Shown piece by piece: positions 17,921 through 26,656 of a stretch of DNA of 60,388 bases (position 1 is its first letter; the number at the start of each line of letters is the position of its first letter). The stretch covers positions 7,688 through 68,075 of the forward strand of contig JALHNB010000037.1 in the NCBI GenBank assembly GCA_022843745.1, in the 5' to 3' direction. The notes beneath the pieces were generated by a model. That model saw only the letters and a list, made by a program, of their open reading frames with translations. It was not told the DNA's origin and searched no databases. This DNA comes from Anaerolineae bacterium (GTDB lineage: Bacteria; Chloroflexota; Anaerolineae; Aggregatilineales; Phototrophicaceae). Both the position numbers and the translations under genes were made by a program.

Positions 17921-18868
17921 ATGATGAAACCGATGAAACAGAGCCAATCCGGGATCGTTTTCGATATTCAGCGTTTTTCCATTCACGATGGGCCGGGTAT
18001 CCGAACGGCGATATTTCTCAAGGGCTGTTCGCTGCGCTGCTTCTGGTGTCACAATCCCGAATCCGTCCATCTCAAGCCTGAAGTTCAATTTTATGAATCG
18101 CGCTGCGACCAATGCGGCGAATGTCTGACTCAATGCCCCGCCTGCGCCCAGGTGGACGGCCAGATTATGTTTGATGCCGAGCGCTGTACCGTCTGCCATA
18201 AGTGCCAGGATTTTTGCTTCACCGAGGCGCTCACCGTCGCCGGACGCACAATGACCGTCGATGAGGTCATGGCCGAAGTGCGGCAGGATCACGCCTTTTA
18301 TAGCGACTCCGGCGGTGGGATCACCCTGAGCGGCGGCGAGCCTGTCCTTCAGACAGCTTTTGCCCAGGCGCTTCTGGCACGTTGCAAATCCGAAGGCATC
18401 CACACCGCGCTTGAAACCGCCGGAAATTACCCCTGGTCGCTGCTGAAAGCCCTGCTGCCCTACACCGATATGATAATGATGGACATCAAGCATCTCGATT
18501 CACGAAAACATCGCGCGGCGACGGGTGTCTTCAACGAGCGCATCCTGGAAAACGCGCGGTATCTGGCGAAAACTAATCTGCCCCTGCTCTTTCGAACGCC
18601 AGTCGTGCCAACGGTCAACGACTCGCTCGATGATCTCAACGCCATCGCCCACTTTGTCGGCGAATTGATCGAGAACCGCCAGCACACCGCGCCCATTCGC
18701 TACGAACTGCTAAAATTTCATAAACTGGCGGGCGACAAATATCGAAGCCTGGGCAGGGATTACGCCGCCGCCAACCTCGAACCGCTGTCGTCCGACGTGA
18801 TGGCTGGCTTCGAACAGGCTGTCCAGTCGGTCATTGGCGATCATTTAATCACGCATAGTATGAATTAA
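17921..18868 (+). CDS. Glycyl-radical enzyme activating enzyme (radical SAM)
   Basis: A 315-residue radical-SAM protein that would use an iron-sulfur cluster and SAM to place the radical on a glycine of the partner enzyme at 18956. The radical-SAM triad is Cys36-x3-Cys40-x2-Cys43 (GCSLRCFWC). A ferredoxin insert carries two more 4Fe-4S motifs: C62, C65, C68, C72 and C89, C92, C95, C99. This insert is typical of activases for dehydratase- and decarboxylase-type enzymes rather than of the short PflA. GGGEP-like SGGEP follows. The partner gene begins 87 bases downstream. Expression is presumably anaerobic. Confidence 0.93.
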   Translation: MMKPMKQSQSGIVFDIQRFSIHDGPGIRTAIFLKGCSLRCFWCHNPESVHLKPEVQFYESRCDQCGECLTQCPACAQVDGQIMFDAERCTVCHKCQDFCFTEALTVAGRTMTVDEVMAEVRQDHAFYSDSGGGITLSGGEPVLQTAFAQALLARCKSEGIHTALETAGNYPWSLLKALLPYTDMIMMDIKHLDSRKHRAATGVFNERILENARYLAKTNLPLLFRTPVVPTVNDSLDDLNAIAHFVGELIENRQHTAPIRYELLKFHKLAGDKYRSLGRDYAAANLEPLSSDVMAGFEQAVQSVIGDHLITHSMN

Positions 18869-18881
18869 TTTTTTTATGAGC

Positions 18882-18896
18882 GCAGCAGGCTGCTGC
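18882..18896 (+). promoter_or_regulatory. Hairpin between activase and glycyl-radical enzyme genes
   Basis: GCAGCA-GGC-TGCTGC, a perfect six-base stem with a three-base loop and no T-tract after it. It could be an mRNA processing or partial-attenuation element tuning the ratio of activase to enzyme. Confidence 0.45.
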
Positions 18897-18955
18897 ATGA
18901 CTCCCGTCTTCCGGGTAAGGTTCGATGAGGCGGGAGCAAATTTGGGAGGCCAATA

Positions 18956-21190
18956 ATGGGCACTATTTCAAAAACATCAAAATTCACATACCAGCATCGC
19001 ATTGACCTGCTGCGCGAACGTAAGCAGCGCTACACGCAGGAAAAGCAGCGCGTCATCGGCGCGATGGACTACGACGATTGGGGGATGATCCTGCCGCCGC
19101 CCGACGAGCGCGAAATCGTCGAGGTCATGGGCAATTCCGGTGTCCCCATTCGCGACGTGCGGCTGAACGGGCTGAAAATGCTCACCAATCACCCCGACGG
19201 CAGCTTCTATGGGCCGCAAATCGTCGGTGAAAATTACCGCCGTCTGCTCATGACTCATCCGGTCTTTATCGACCCTATCAGCTCGCTGGTAGGCGCGTAC
19301 ATGACCAATTTCGGCTCGTATCGCCCCAACGGTTGGCCTGCCGAATTTGATTACAGCCACCTCCACGCCGAACAGCAAAAATATCAACTCGATACGGGCA
19401 TCGGCGGCGCACAGCACTTCAGCCAGGATTTAGCGCTTGGCCTCAAACTCGGCTGGGGCGGTCTGCTGGATAAAGTGCGCGATTTCCGTGCGCTCAATGC
19501 ACCGAACGGTGGCGCGTTTTACAACGGCCTGGAATCAGTCATCCTCGGCGTTCAGGATTGGATTGAGCGTCATGTCGAGGCCGCGCTGGAAATGATCGAG
19601 TCCGAGCCTGATCCCCAACTTCGCCGAAATCTGAACGAGATTATCGAGGTGAACGAGCGCCTGATTGACGATCCACCGCGCACCTTCCGCGAGGCTTGCC
19701 AGTGGATTCTGTGGTATCAGATCGTCGCCCGCATGTACAACGGCAGCGGCTCATTAGGCCGTCTGGACGTGGTTTTGCAGCCCTTCTATGACCGCGACAT
19801 GGCAGCCAAAACCCTTAACGATGAGGAAGCCATTTTCCATATCGCCTGTCTGCTCTTGCGCGACACCGCCTACATCCAACTTGGCGGCCCGGATGCCAGC
19901 GGCAAAGATGTGACCACTCACCTCTCGTTCCTGATCCTCGAAGCCGCGCACCGCTTGAAAATCCCCGCCAATATCGGCGTATCCGTCGGCAAAAATGTCG
20001 ATCCCCGGCTGCTGGAACGTGGTGTCGAAATTCTGTTGGAGGATAAGCTCGGCATCCCCAAATTCCTGGCCGTTGACCAGACCGCTGAAGGTTTCGCGAG
20101 ACTCGGCTATCCCATCGCTGATGGTTACGAGCGTGTCTATACCGGCTGTCACTGGTTAAGCATTCCAGGCCGCGAATATACCATGGATGACATGATTAAG
20201 ATCGTCTTCCCGGTCATTTTTGACGTCGCCCTGCGCGATATGCTCTCCGACAAATCGACAGAACCCAGTGTCGCCAGACTGTGGGGGTATTATCACAAGC
20301 ACATGCGCCGCGCCATCGACGTGATCGCCGAAGGAGTCGATTTTCATATCGAGCATATGCACCAGGTCTTCCCCGAACTCGTCCTCGACCTGCTCTGTCA
20401 CGGCCCGATTGAAAAGGGCATTGATGCTTCACACGGCGGCGTTGAATACATTAATATCGGCGTGGATGGCTCCGGCCTGGCGAACGCCGCTGATAGTTTC
20501 GCCGCTGTCGAGCAGCGCATCGAGGTTGAAAAACGCATGACCTGGCAGGAATTGCTCTATTATCTTGATACCAATTGGGAAGGTCAGCAGGGTCAACGTG
20601 CGCAGTTGATGATGAAGCGCGTCCCACGATTTGGCCACGGCGGCACGCGCGCGGATGAATTCGCCCGACGCATCGCCCAGCATTTCACCACGCTTGTTCT
20701 CGAAAAACCCACCCCTGCCGGACACCGGATGATCCCCGGCCTGTTCTCGTGGGCGTTGATGCTCCGCACAGGCCGCACGTTGGGCGCGACACCGGATGGC
20801 CGCAGCGCGGGTTCGCCGACCAGTCATGGCCCCAATCCATCGCCGGGATTCCGCAAGGACGGCGCTCCAACAGCGCTGGCCGTTGCGGTTGCTGCCGTAC
20901 AGCCCGGTTTTGGCAATACCGCGCCCATGCAGATCGAATTTGAGCCGCTGCTGGCACGTGAGGCCGATGGCGTTAAGCTGGTCTGCAATCTCATCAAAAC
21001 ACATTTTGCGGCGGGTGGCACGCAGATCAACATGAATGTGCTGGATCGCGCGAAAATTCTGGAAGCCAACGCCGACCCTAGCAAATATCCCGATCTCGTC
21101 GTGCGCGTGACAGGCTTCAGCGCCTATTTCGCCAGCCTGTCGCCGGAGTTCCGCCAGCTCGTCGTTGACCGCATCCTGCAAGGCGGCTGA
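18956..21190 (+). CDS. Glycyl-radical enzyme of unassigned substrate class
   Basis: A 744-residue member of the pyruvate formate-lyase/dehydratase superfamily. The glycyl-radical loop RVTGFSAYF places the radical on Gly720, 25 residues from the C-terminus as usual. The active-site Cys is most likely Cys398 in YTGCHWLSIPG. It is followed by His-Trp, not by the second Cys of pyruvate formate-lyase or the x-Glu of dehydratases and arylacetate decarboxylases, so the reaction cannot be assigned. GGGAGG precedes the ATG at 18956. The activase is directly upstream. No shell-protein (microcompartment) genes are nearby. Oxygen-sensitive catalysis is expected. Confidence 0.9.
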   Translation: MGTISKTSKFTYQHRIDLLRERKQRYTQEKQRVIGAMDYDDWGMILPPPDEREIVEVMGNSGVPIRDVRLNGLKMLTNHPDGSFYGPQIVGENYRRLLMTHPVFIDPISSLVGAYMTNFGSYRPNGWPAEFDYSHLHAEQQKYQLDTGIGGAQHFSQDLALGLKLGWGGLLDKVRDFRALNAPNGGAFYNGLESVILGVQDWIERHVEAALEMIESEPDPQLRRNLNEIIEVNERLIDDPPRTFREACQWILWYQIVARMYNGSGSLGRLDVVLQPFYDRDMAAKTLNDEEAIFHIACLLLRDTAYIQLGGPDASGKDVTTHLSFLILEAAHRLKIPANIGVSVGKNVDPRLLERGVEILLEDKLGIPKFLAVDQTAEGFARLGYPIADGYERVYTGCHWLSIPGREYTMDDMIKIVFPVIFDVALRDMLSDKSTEPSVARLWGYYHKHMRRAIDVIAEGVDFHIEHMHQVFPELVLDLLCHGPIEKGIDASHGGVEYINIGVDGSGLANAADSFAAVEQRIEVEKRMTWQELLYYLDTNWEGQQGQRAQLMMKRVPRFGHGGTRADEFARRIAQHFTTLVLEKPTPAGHRMIPGLFSWALMLRTGRTLGATPDGRSAGSPTSHGPNPSPGFRKDGAPTALAVAVAAVQPGFGNTAPMQIEFEPLLAREADGVKLVCNLIKTHFAAGGTQINMNVLDRAKILEANADPSKYPDLVVRVTGFSAYFASLSPEFRQLVVDRILQGG

Positions 21191-21217
21191 TTTTTCGGCT
21201 CACTATCAAACAGTTTC

Positions 21218-21241
21218 GTAGGGGCGACGCATGCGTCGCCC
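21218..21241. repeat. Intergenic hairpin repeat, family B
   Basis: GTAGGGGCGACGCATGCGTCGCCCTC: GGGCGACGCATGCGTCGCCC is a near-perfect palindrome. It lies between convergent genes and may end transcription of the glycyl-radical operon. Confidence 0.7.
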
Positions 21242-21289
21242 TCTTTTCATGCGCGAATGCACCGCCATGTATCCCTGTTGTATCTCCTG

Positions 21290-22180
21290 CTACTTCCCCA
21301 CCGCCTGCCCCACGAACCAGCGAATCTCATCGCGCATTTTTTGCTCGGCAGCCGCGTCCAGCCCCCAAACACCGATACGGGCAGCATTGCGCAGCGCGAC
21401 ACACATATCCCAATATGGCAGGCCGCTGAAATCAATCGCGTTCAACGATTGATACTGCCGCGTGAAATTTTCCATCGCCGCCACGCCCATCGACCATAAA
21501 ATTTCGAGCCGCGCGTTGGCGACATCGACCAGCGGATCACCGAGCGCCGCGTCCTCCCAGTCGATCACTGCCGCAAGCTGACCGTCGCGCCACAGCACAT
21601 TCCCCTGCCAGAAATCGCCATGCACCAGGCCATGTGGATTGCCCTGCGGTGCGGACTCCAGCATTTCGCGAATCCTCCCTTCGTCCAGGTAGTCACCAAC
21701 CGTTTCATGTAGGGAAACGATGCATCGTTTCCTCTCGATATATGGCAAGAAATCCAGATCCACACGCTCAATGCGGTGAATCTTCGCCAGACTCACAGCC
21801 ATCTGGCGCATATAATCGTCCACATTCGCGGGCGAAAATTCCGTCTTGCCGTCGATAAACTCGATCACGAGGACGGGGCGATCAAAAATTTCGCCGGAGT
21901 CGTCGAGGTACAGCGGCGCGGGAACGGCTACACCCGCGTTTTTCAAAATCTGCATCAGCTTAAATTCATCGGCTGCCACGCGCGGATTATGCTCGAAATC
22001 GGCATCGCCGTGACGCCGCACGATCATTTTTTGCGTCTGACTATCGCCCCGCACGATCTCCATTGCCGTCACCTGCGCCGAGATGCCGCCCGTCAGCGTC
22101 CATGCGCGTAAAAACCTGCTCTGCGGGTCGATTTTTCGCACCAGTTTTTCAAACGATTGTGTCATGTATGGATAATCCAT
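21290..22180 (-). CDS. APH/choline-kinase-like phosphotransferase
   Basis: A 296-residue kinase-fold protein that would phosphorylate a small molecule (aminoglycoside-, choline- or CoA-thioester-type substrate) from ATP. The Brenner motif HGDFWQGN (187-194) and the metal-binding Asp207 in VIDWED are intact. The N-lobe shows an LVIEFIDGKTEF hinge. Length is normal. ATG 22180 or the ATG six codons later could be used. The actual substrate is not evident. It is convergent with the glycyl-radical operon and sits downstream of the Eis-like gene, separated by a family B hairpin. Confidence 0.87.
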   Translation of the reverse strand: MDYPYMTQSFEKLVRKIDPQSRFLRAWTLTGGISAQVTAMEIVRGDSQTQKMIVRRHGDADFEHNPRVAADEFKLMQILKNAGVAVPAPLYLDDSGEIFDRPVLVIEFIDGKTEFSPANVDDYMRQMAVSLAKIHRIERVDLDFLPYIERKRCIVSLHETVGDYLDEGRIREMLESAPQGNPHGLVHGDFWQGNVLWRDGQLAAVIDWEDAALGDPLVDVANARLEILWSMGVAAMENFTRQYQSLNAIDFSGLPYWDMCVALRNAARIGVWGLDAAAEQKMRDEIRWFVGQAVGK

Positions 22181-22198
22181 CTGTGCTTAATTCTATTT

Positions 22199-22222
22199 GT
22201 AGGGGCGCAAGGCCTTGCGCCC
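22199..22222. repeat. Intergenic hairpin repeat, family B
   Basis: GTAGGGGCGCAAGGCCTTGCGCCCTT: GGGCGCAAGGCCTTGCGCCC is a perfect 20-base palindrome. Confidence 0.75.
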
Positions 22223-22248
22223 TTGTCTCACCACCCATCAATATCGCC

Positions 22249-23574
22249 CTACGACAGCCCCTTCAGCCACGACTTTTTCTTCGGGAACAGCACGTCGAGC
22301 AGCACCGCCGCCTTCGCGTTCGGCTCGACCTCCGGCAGAATCGCGCGGACTTCGTCGGCACGGTGATGTCCAAACAGGACATTCCAGAACAGATGCCAGG
22401 GAAACGACACGTCGTAGCCGTCCTTGCCTTGTAAATGGGTGATTTCGGTGACGCGCCCACGCTCGAATTTCAGGCCGATTCCCGTCAGGTCATAGAAGCC
22501 GATTTTGAGTTCGCCCGTGTAGCGATGCGCCCCGCTGTCCTCCAATCGCCGTTCAAGAGCGGGCTGAATGTGCCGCAAAAACGAGATCATCTCCGGGACA
22601 CGCACGTACCAGGGATAATCCAACGCCTGGACAGAGCCACCCTGTGTGCGCTGGATCAGACAGTCCAGCGCTTCATGAATCCCCGCGCCGACGGTCAGGA
22701 GCGCCGGACATTCGCCATATCGCGCGATTGTCCACACCTTGATCCCATGCATCACGTCATCAAACGTTTCCAGATAGGAGGACTGGTCGCCCACCACGTA
22801 ACTTGCCAACTCAGCGATATGCTTTTCCATCCGGTTCGCGTAAAGTTCCAGATAGCCCACGCCCTCTCCCGCCGCGTTGACGATAATCTGATAATCCATC
22901 GCTCGTATCGAATCGGCGTGATAGCCCGCGATCTCATAACGCCACTGAGCGTCATCTCGGTATTCCGTCAACAGGCGTTCCCGCGCCATGTAGTCGTACC
23001 ATTCGGCTAATTTGGGAATATCGTCGGTGGTCGCCGGACGCAGCGTGAACGCAGGCGTATAGTCCGGCGCACGGTCAGTCAATGCGCCCAGCGGAAACGT
23101 CGCATGGTCGCTACCCATGTCAACCGCCATCGTGTAACCGAACTGCCGATAAAAATGAGCGATCCCTGTGATGACCTGCATCTGATTGCCCAGCGCGGCG
23201 CTGCGTTCGTGCATCACCGTAAACAATTCGCGCATCAACCCGCGACGGCGATAATCCGGGTTTGTGCCGCACAGTTCCGGGCGACCCACCGAAACATGAA
23301 CGCCTTCATAGCGCCATGTTTGCGGGATCAGCAGCGCGGCGGAAGCGATCGTGTCATGCTGCGCCGGGTCAACCACGATGAAAATATCGTCCGGCGTGGT
23401 CGTGGGATGTGCACCCATCAGGTCATTGACCCAGTATTTTATGCGATCCTTGTTCTCTGGCGATGACCCTTCCCCGTTGACATCGGCATAAAATTGGGGC
23501 AGATTTTCGCGGTCACTGGCAAATCCTTCGCTCAATGTCCGCAGAACGAGTCCATTCGCAAGCTGCTTTTTCAT
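22249..23574 (-). CDS. Eis-like GNAT N-acetyltransferase
   Basis: A 441-residue acetyltransferase of the enhanced-intracellular-survival type: two GNAT units plus a C-terminal sterol-carrier-like domain. The acetyl-CoA loop is NPDYRRRGLMREL (about residues 105-120), preceded by the VSVGRPELCGT strand. The second unit begins near RPATTDDIPKLAEWY (about 180). The family acetylates amines on aminoglycosides, peptides or polyamines; the substrate here is unknown. ATG 23574 is the only sensible start. The downstream phosphotransferase suggests a small detoxification neighbourhood, but this is inference. Confidence 0.85.
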   Translation of the reverse strand: MKKQLANGLVLRTLSEGFASDRENLPQFYADVNGEGSSPENKDRIKYWVNDLMGAHPTTTPDDIFIVVDPAQHDTIASAALLIPQTWRYEGVHVSVGRPELCGTNPDYRRRGLMRELFTVMHERSAALGNQMQVITGIAHFYRQFGYTMAVDMGSDHATFPLGALTDRAPDYTPAFTLRPATTDDIPKLAEWYDYMARERLLTEYRDDAQWRYEIAGYHADSIRAMDYQIIVNAAGEGVGYLELYANRMEKHIAELASYVVGDQSSYLETFDDVMHGIKVWTIARYGECPALLTVGAGIHEALDCLIQRTQGGSVQALDYPWYVRVPEMISFLRHIQPALERRLEDSGAHRYTGELKIGFYDLTGIGLKFERGRVTEITHLQGKDGYDVSFPWHLFWNVLFGHHRADEVRAILPEVEPNAKAAVLLDVLFPKKKSWLKGLS

Positions 23575-23672
23575 GCTATATTAGCTTTCTAAAGGTCGAA
23601 AAATCAATAAAGTTGAACCATATGACCGAAAAATCCGTGAATTCTGAACCTTTGTGAGCCATTATACACCAG

Positions 23673-24049
23673 ATGATGAACCCTGCCCACCAGCACACCG
23701 CCGATACCGTCCGTGATTTCGCCCTAAAACTCCCCGGCGCACACGAGGATTTCCCCTGGGGCGAGCGCGTTTTCAAGGTAAACAATAAAATTTTCGTCTT
23801 TCTGGGGATGGAGGGCGAAGATCATTTCCGCTGCACCGTCAAGCTGCCCGCGTCCGGCGAGATGGCGCTCAAGCTGCCGTTTACGCAGCCTTCCGGCTAC
23901 AACCTCGGCAAAGCGGGAGGGTGTCCGTGCGCGTCCCGGCGGACGATGAGCCACCATTGGAAATCATTCTGGATTGGATCGAGGAGAGCTACCGTGCCGT
24001 CGCGCCGAAAAAACTCTCCGCGCAGATCGCCAACAGCCGCTTGAAGTAA
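23673..24049 (+). pseudogene. MmcQ/YjbR-family gene with a single-base frameshift
   Basis: The N-terminal 82 residues (HTADTVRDFALKLPGAHEDF, then [13 protein letters not shown]) match the MmcQ/YjbR DNA-binding-like family. At 23919-23920 one base is missing from what should be a Trp codon after GYNLGKAG. Shifting frame there restores the family C-terminus ([20 protein letters not shown], ending ANSRLK) to a stop at 24047-24049. Read straight, the product ends at 24044 with a nonsense tail. This is either a recent loss-of-function mutation or a sequencing error. The intact protein would be about 125 residues. Confidence 0.85.
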
Positions 24050-24073
24050 CACCAGTAGGAAACAGAAACAAAA

Positions 24074-24098
24074 AGGGCGCAAAATATTGCGCCCCTAC
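24074..24098. repeat. Intergenic hairpin repeat, family B
   Basis: AGGGCGCAAAATATTGCGCCCCTAC: GGGCGCAA and TTGCGCCC arms around a short AT loop. Confidence 0.75.
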
Positions 24099-24180
24099 AA
24101 CCAGACTTGACAGATAACATTTAGCGCTTGGCCTTCAGTCCTCAGTCGTTAATTTCCGTCTATAAATCTGGCTTCTTAAA

Positions 24181-24220
24181 GCCCCTCTCCAAAGCATTGG
24201 AGAGGGGTTGGGGGTGAGGT
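24181..24220. repeat. Intergenic hairpin repeat, family A
   Basis: GCCCCTCTCCAAAGCATTGG followed by AGAGGGGTTGGGGGTGAGGT, the canonical form of family A. Confidence 0.85.
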
Positions 24221-24225
24221 AAGTT

Positions 24226-25476
24226 TTATTCCGTCGCCAGCGCAATATCCGCGCAGACATCGCCGCATTCCTCGATCACCGCGAACACCGCGTCAATGGT
24301 CGGCTCGGTGGTCGTCACCTGTCGCCCATCCTTGAGCGTCAATCGGACTTCCAGCGAGTGCGCCTGAAAAGCCGACGCGACCTCGCCGTTGAGGATAAAG
24401 GTTCTCGCTTCTTCCCAGGTGATGGTTGTCGCTTCAACTTCCGGCACGGTATCCTGCCCGATGCCCAGCGAGAGGATTACGTTATCGAGCATCGCCAGAT
24501 TCGGCGTAAAACCTTCCGGCGCGAGGTCGTTCAAAGCCTGTGCGGTCTCAGGAATATCGACAGCGGAGTCAAATGCAGCGTTCGGCTCAACTGTCGCGTC
24601 GAGAATGCTGGCGCTCACCGGGAACGTCGCCGAAACATAATATTGACTATCGCTGGTCAAGCCCTGGAACGTGTAGAGTAGATCAGCGTTGGCAATGGGC
24701 GTCGGCCCCTGTTGGAAAGCGGTCAGATAGCGAATACCGCTGCCACCGTCAAATTCGAGATATTTCGCCTGCGCCCACAGGATCAGGCTAGCATTCACCA
24801 GCGGCAGATAGGGCGGCTTGCTATCCAGCGCGGGCTGGGTTTCGAGCAGCGTCCGCAGTGCGTCGATCTCGCTATTCACCAGATCAATATTCATCGCCTC
24901 AAATTCGGCAACCGGATAAACGATGATCTGCGGCGGCATAGCGGCATCGCTGGCAAATTCAAAGAGCGCGTGTTCCGGCGCTGGCAGCCAGAACGGAACA
25001 TCATCGCCCTCGGCAACAGCAGGGACAATTGAGGCGGTCATTTCGCCCAGATTTAACGCCGAATCAACCGTGAAACTCACATCTTCAAGCGTCAGCGATC
25101 CCTCAATGGGCGCTGAGATAGGGGTTTCGGTGGCTTCGACCACAGCCGTCACGCCGCAAAACTGCCCAAAATCGCCCTGTCGCGGAAAGCGAAAATCATA
25201 GGTCTGGCCTTCGTAGGTCAGCAGAAATTGATACCCCGGCGTGACGACCTGCGCATAACTCTCGCCTTCTTTGGTGCATCCCAGGCTGGCATCGCTGAAT
25301 GACTGAGCGCTCCATTGATACGAATCGAGATCATCAAGCGTGATCGTTTCGCCGACTTGTGCGCTCAAATCCTGCACCGCCAGCTGGATTTTCGCGGGTG
25401 GCGCGTCCTGTGCTGCGACAGCCTGTACGCCGACCAGCCCGGTCAGAGCGATCAGCAGTAAAAATAATCGTTTCAT
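24226..25476 (-). CDS. Large secreted protein of unknown function
   Basis: A 416-residue exported protein. The start at 25476 is chosen because AAGGAG lies exactly six bases before this ATG; the ATG at 25482 overlaps that site. A signal peptide (MKRLFLLLIALTGLVGVQA) with cleavage near AVAA-Q is clear. The N-terminal mature module (WSAQSFSDASLGCTKEGESY, then GYQFLLTYEGQTYDFR, and a second Cys in FGQFCG) looks like a small disulfide-linked beta domain. The larger remainder, from about residue 125, is a beta-rich region I do not recognise. It is divergent from the HpcH/HpaI aldolase gene across 230 bases. Confidence 0.8.
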   Translation of the reverse strand: MKRLFLLLIALTGLVGVQAVAAQDAPPAKIQLAVQDLSAQVGETITLDDLDSYQWSAQSFSDASLGCTKEGESYAQVVTPGYQFLLTYEGQTYDFRFPRQGDFGQFCGVTAVVEATETPISAPIEGSLTLEDVSFTVDSALNLGEMTASIVPAVAEGDDVPFWLPAPEHALFEFASDAAMPPQIIVYPVAEFEAMNIDLVNSEIDALRTLLETQPALDSKPPYLPLVNASLILWAQAKYLEFDGGSGIRYLTAFQQGPTPIANADLLYTFQGLTSDSQYYVSATFPVSASILDATVEPNAAFDSAVDIPETAQALNDLAPEGFTPNLAMLDNVILSLGIGQDTVPEVEATTITWEEARTFILNGEVASAFQAHSLEVRLTLKDGRQVTTTEPTIDAVFAVIEECGDVCADIALATE

Positions 25477-25706
25477 GTCCATCTCCTTCGATTGTGTTGC
25501 AATCCACGTTACAACCAGCGCCTATTGTACTGGCAACGATGATCGATGAAAATTTGATTTGTATAAGAAATTATCGAAGGTCACGGCGATTGCATACAAG
25601 CATCAGGCTTATTTGCAGCCAAAATTAAGCAGCGTTTTGACTTATTCAGGTGGCGGGAGTAATCTCAACGGACTAATAATTTAACGAATAGATTTAGGAA
25701 AATATT

Positions 25707-26513
25707 ATGGATGGCAAGCAACTAAGTGCAGCGCTGCGGTCAGGAAAAATGGTGTACGGGACGGCGATTTATTCCAACTCCCCCATATGGCCGAAAGTGG
25801 TCAAAAATCTCGGCCTGGATATGGTGTTTATCGACACCGAACACACCCCTCATGACCGCAATACGCTGTCGTGGATGTGCGCGGCCTATGGTGCGCTCAA
25901 CCTCGCGCCTGTAGTACGCATCCCCTCGCCCGACGCGTTTGAGGCATCGAAAGCGCTGGACGGCGGCGCTACGGGCATCATCGCCCCCTATATCGAATCG
26001 GTTGAGCAGGTCAAGGCGCTGGGCGGCGCGGTGAAATACAGCCCGCTAAAAGGCGACAGACTCCAGGCGTTCCTCGATGGCGAAGCGCTGGAGCCGGAAC
26101 TCGAATCGTATCTGCAAAAGCGAAACGCGAATCATGTGCTGATTATCAATATTGAGAGCGTCCCTGCGATGCAGCGTTTGGATGAAATCCTCAGCCTGCC
26201 CTATGTCGATGCTGTGCTGATCGGCCCGCATGATCTGTCATGCAGCCTGGGTGTGCCGGAACAGTGGGAGCATCCGAAGCAGGAGCAAGCGATCCGCGAG
26301 ATTATCACCTGCGCCCGCGCCCACGACAAAGGCATCGGCATCCACCACAATTTCCTGCATCAGGAGATCGAATGGGTCAAGGCTGGTGCGAATCTGGTGA
26401 TGCACAGCTCCGATATTTCCGCTTTCAACCGTGCGCTGACCCAGGATTTCAAGCAGATTCGCGAGGCGCTCCAGGACGCAGGCGCGATCAAAGACGAGAA
26501 TGTACATTTCTAA
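25707..26513 (+). CDS. HpcH/HpaI-family aldolase
   Basis: A 268-residue class II pyruvate aldolase-type TIM barrel expected to cleave or form a 2-keto acid such as a 4-hydroxy-2-oxo compound, using a divalent metal. Signature stretches are MVFIDTEHTPHDR near the N-terminus, the phosphate/carboxylate loop GATGIIAPYIES, and IGPHDLSCSLG. AGGA lies nine bases before the ATG. A 2-hydroxyacid dehydrogenase gene follows on the same strand after an inserted repeat, consistent with a pathway handling glyoxylate, pyruvate or hydroxy-acid products. The exact substrate is unknown. Confidence 0.87.
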   Translation: MDGKQLSAALRSGKMVYGTAIYSNSPIWPKVVKNLGLDMVFIDTEHTPHDRNTLSWMCAAYGALNLAPVVRIPSPDAFEASKALDGGATGIIAPYIESVEQVKALGGAVKYSPLKGDRLQAFLDGEALEPELESYLQKRNANHVLIINIESVPAMQRLDEILSLPYVDAVLIGPHDLSCSLGVPEQWEHPKQEQAIREIITCARAHDKGIGIHHNFLHQEIEWVKAGANLVMHSSDISAFNRALTQDFKQIREALQDAGAIKDENVHF

Positions 26514-26637
26514 GTCGTTAGTCAGTAGTCAATAGCTTTTAGCTTCATTCTAAAATGCTGGAACTGACGTTTTATGGTTTCAAAAATACTTAAAAGTCTT
26601 TAGCTATGGACTAACGACCAAAAGCTAAGGACTATAC
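26514..26637. repeat. MITE-like element, family C
   Basis: Ends are near inverted repeats: TAGTCAATAGCTTTTAGC on the left and CCAAAAGCTAAGGACTA on the right. The internal part has a TAAAATGCTGG motif shared with other copies. It separates the aldolase and dehydrogenase genes. Confidence 0.6.
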
Positions 26638-26656
26638 AAGAAAGAGTTATTTTGCG

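Noticed and set aside
25476-25706. Riboswitch in the divergent region before the aldolase gene
   Set aside because: I could not find a conserved riboswitch core or a terminator/anti-terminator pair.
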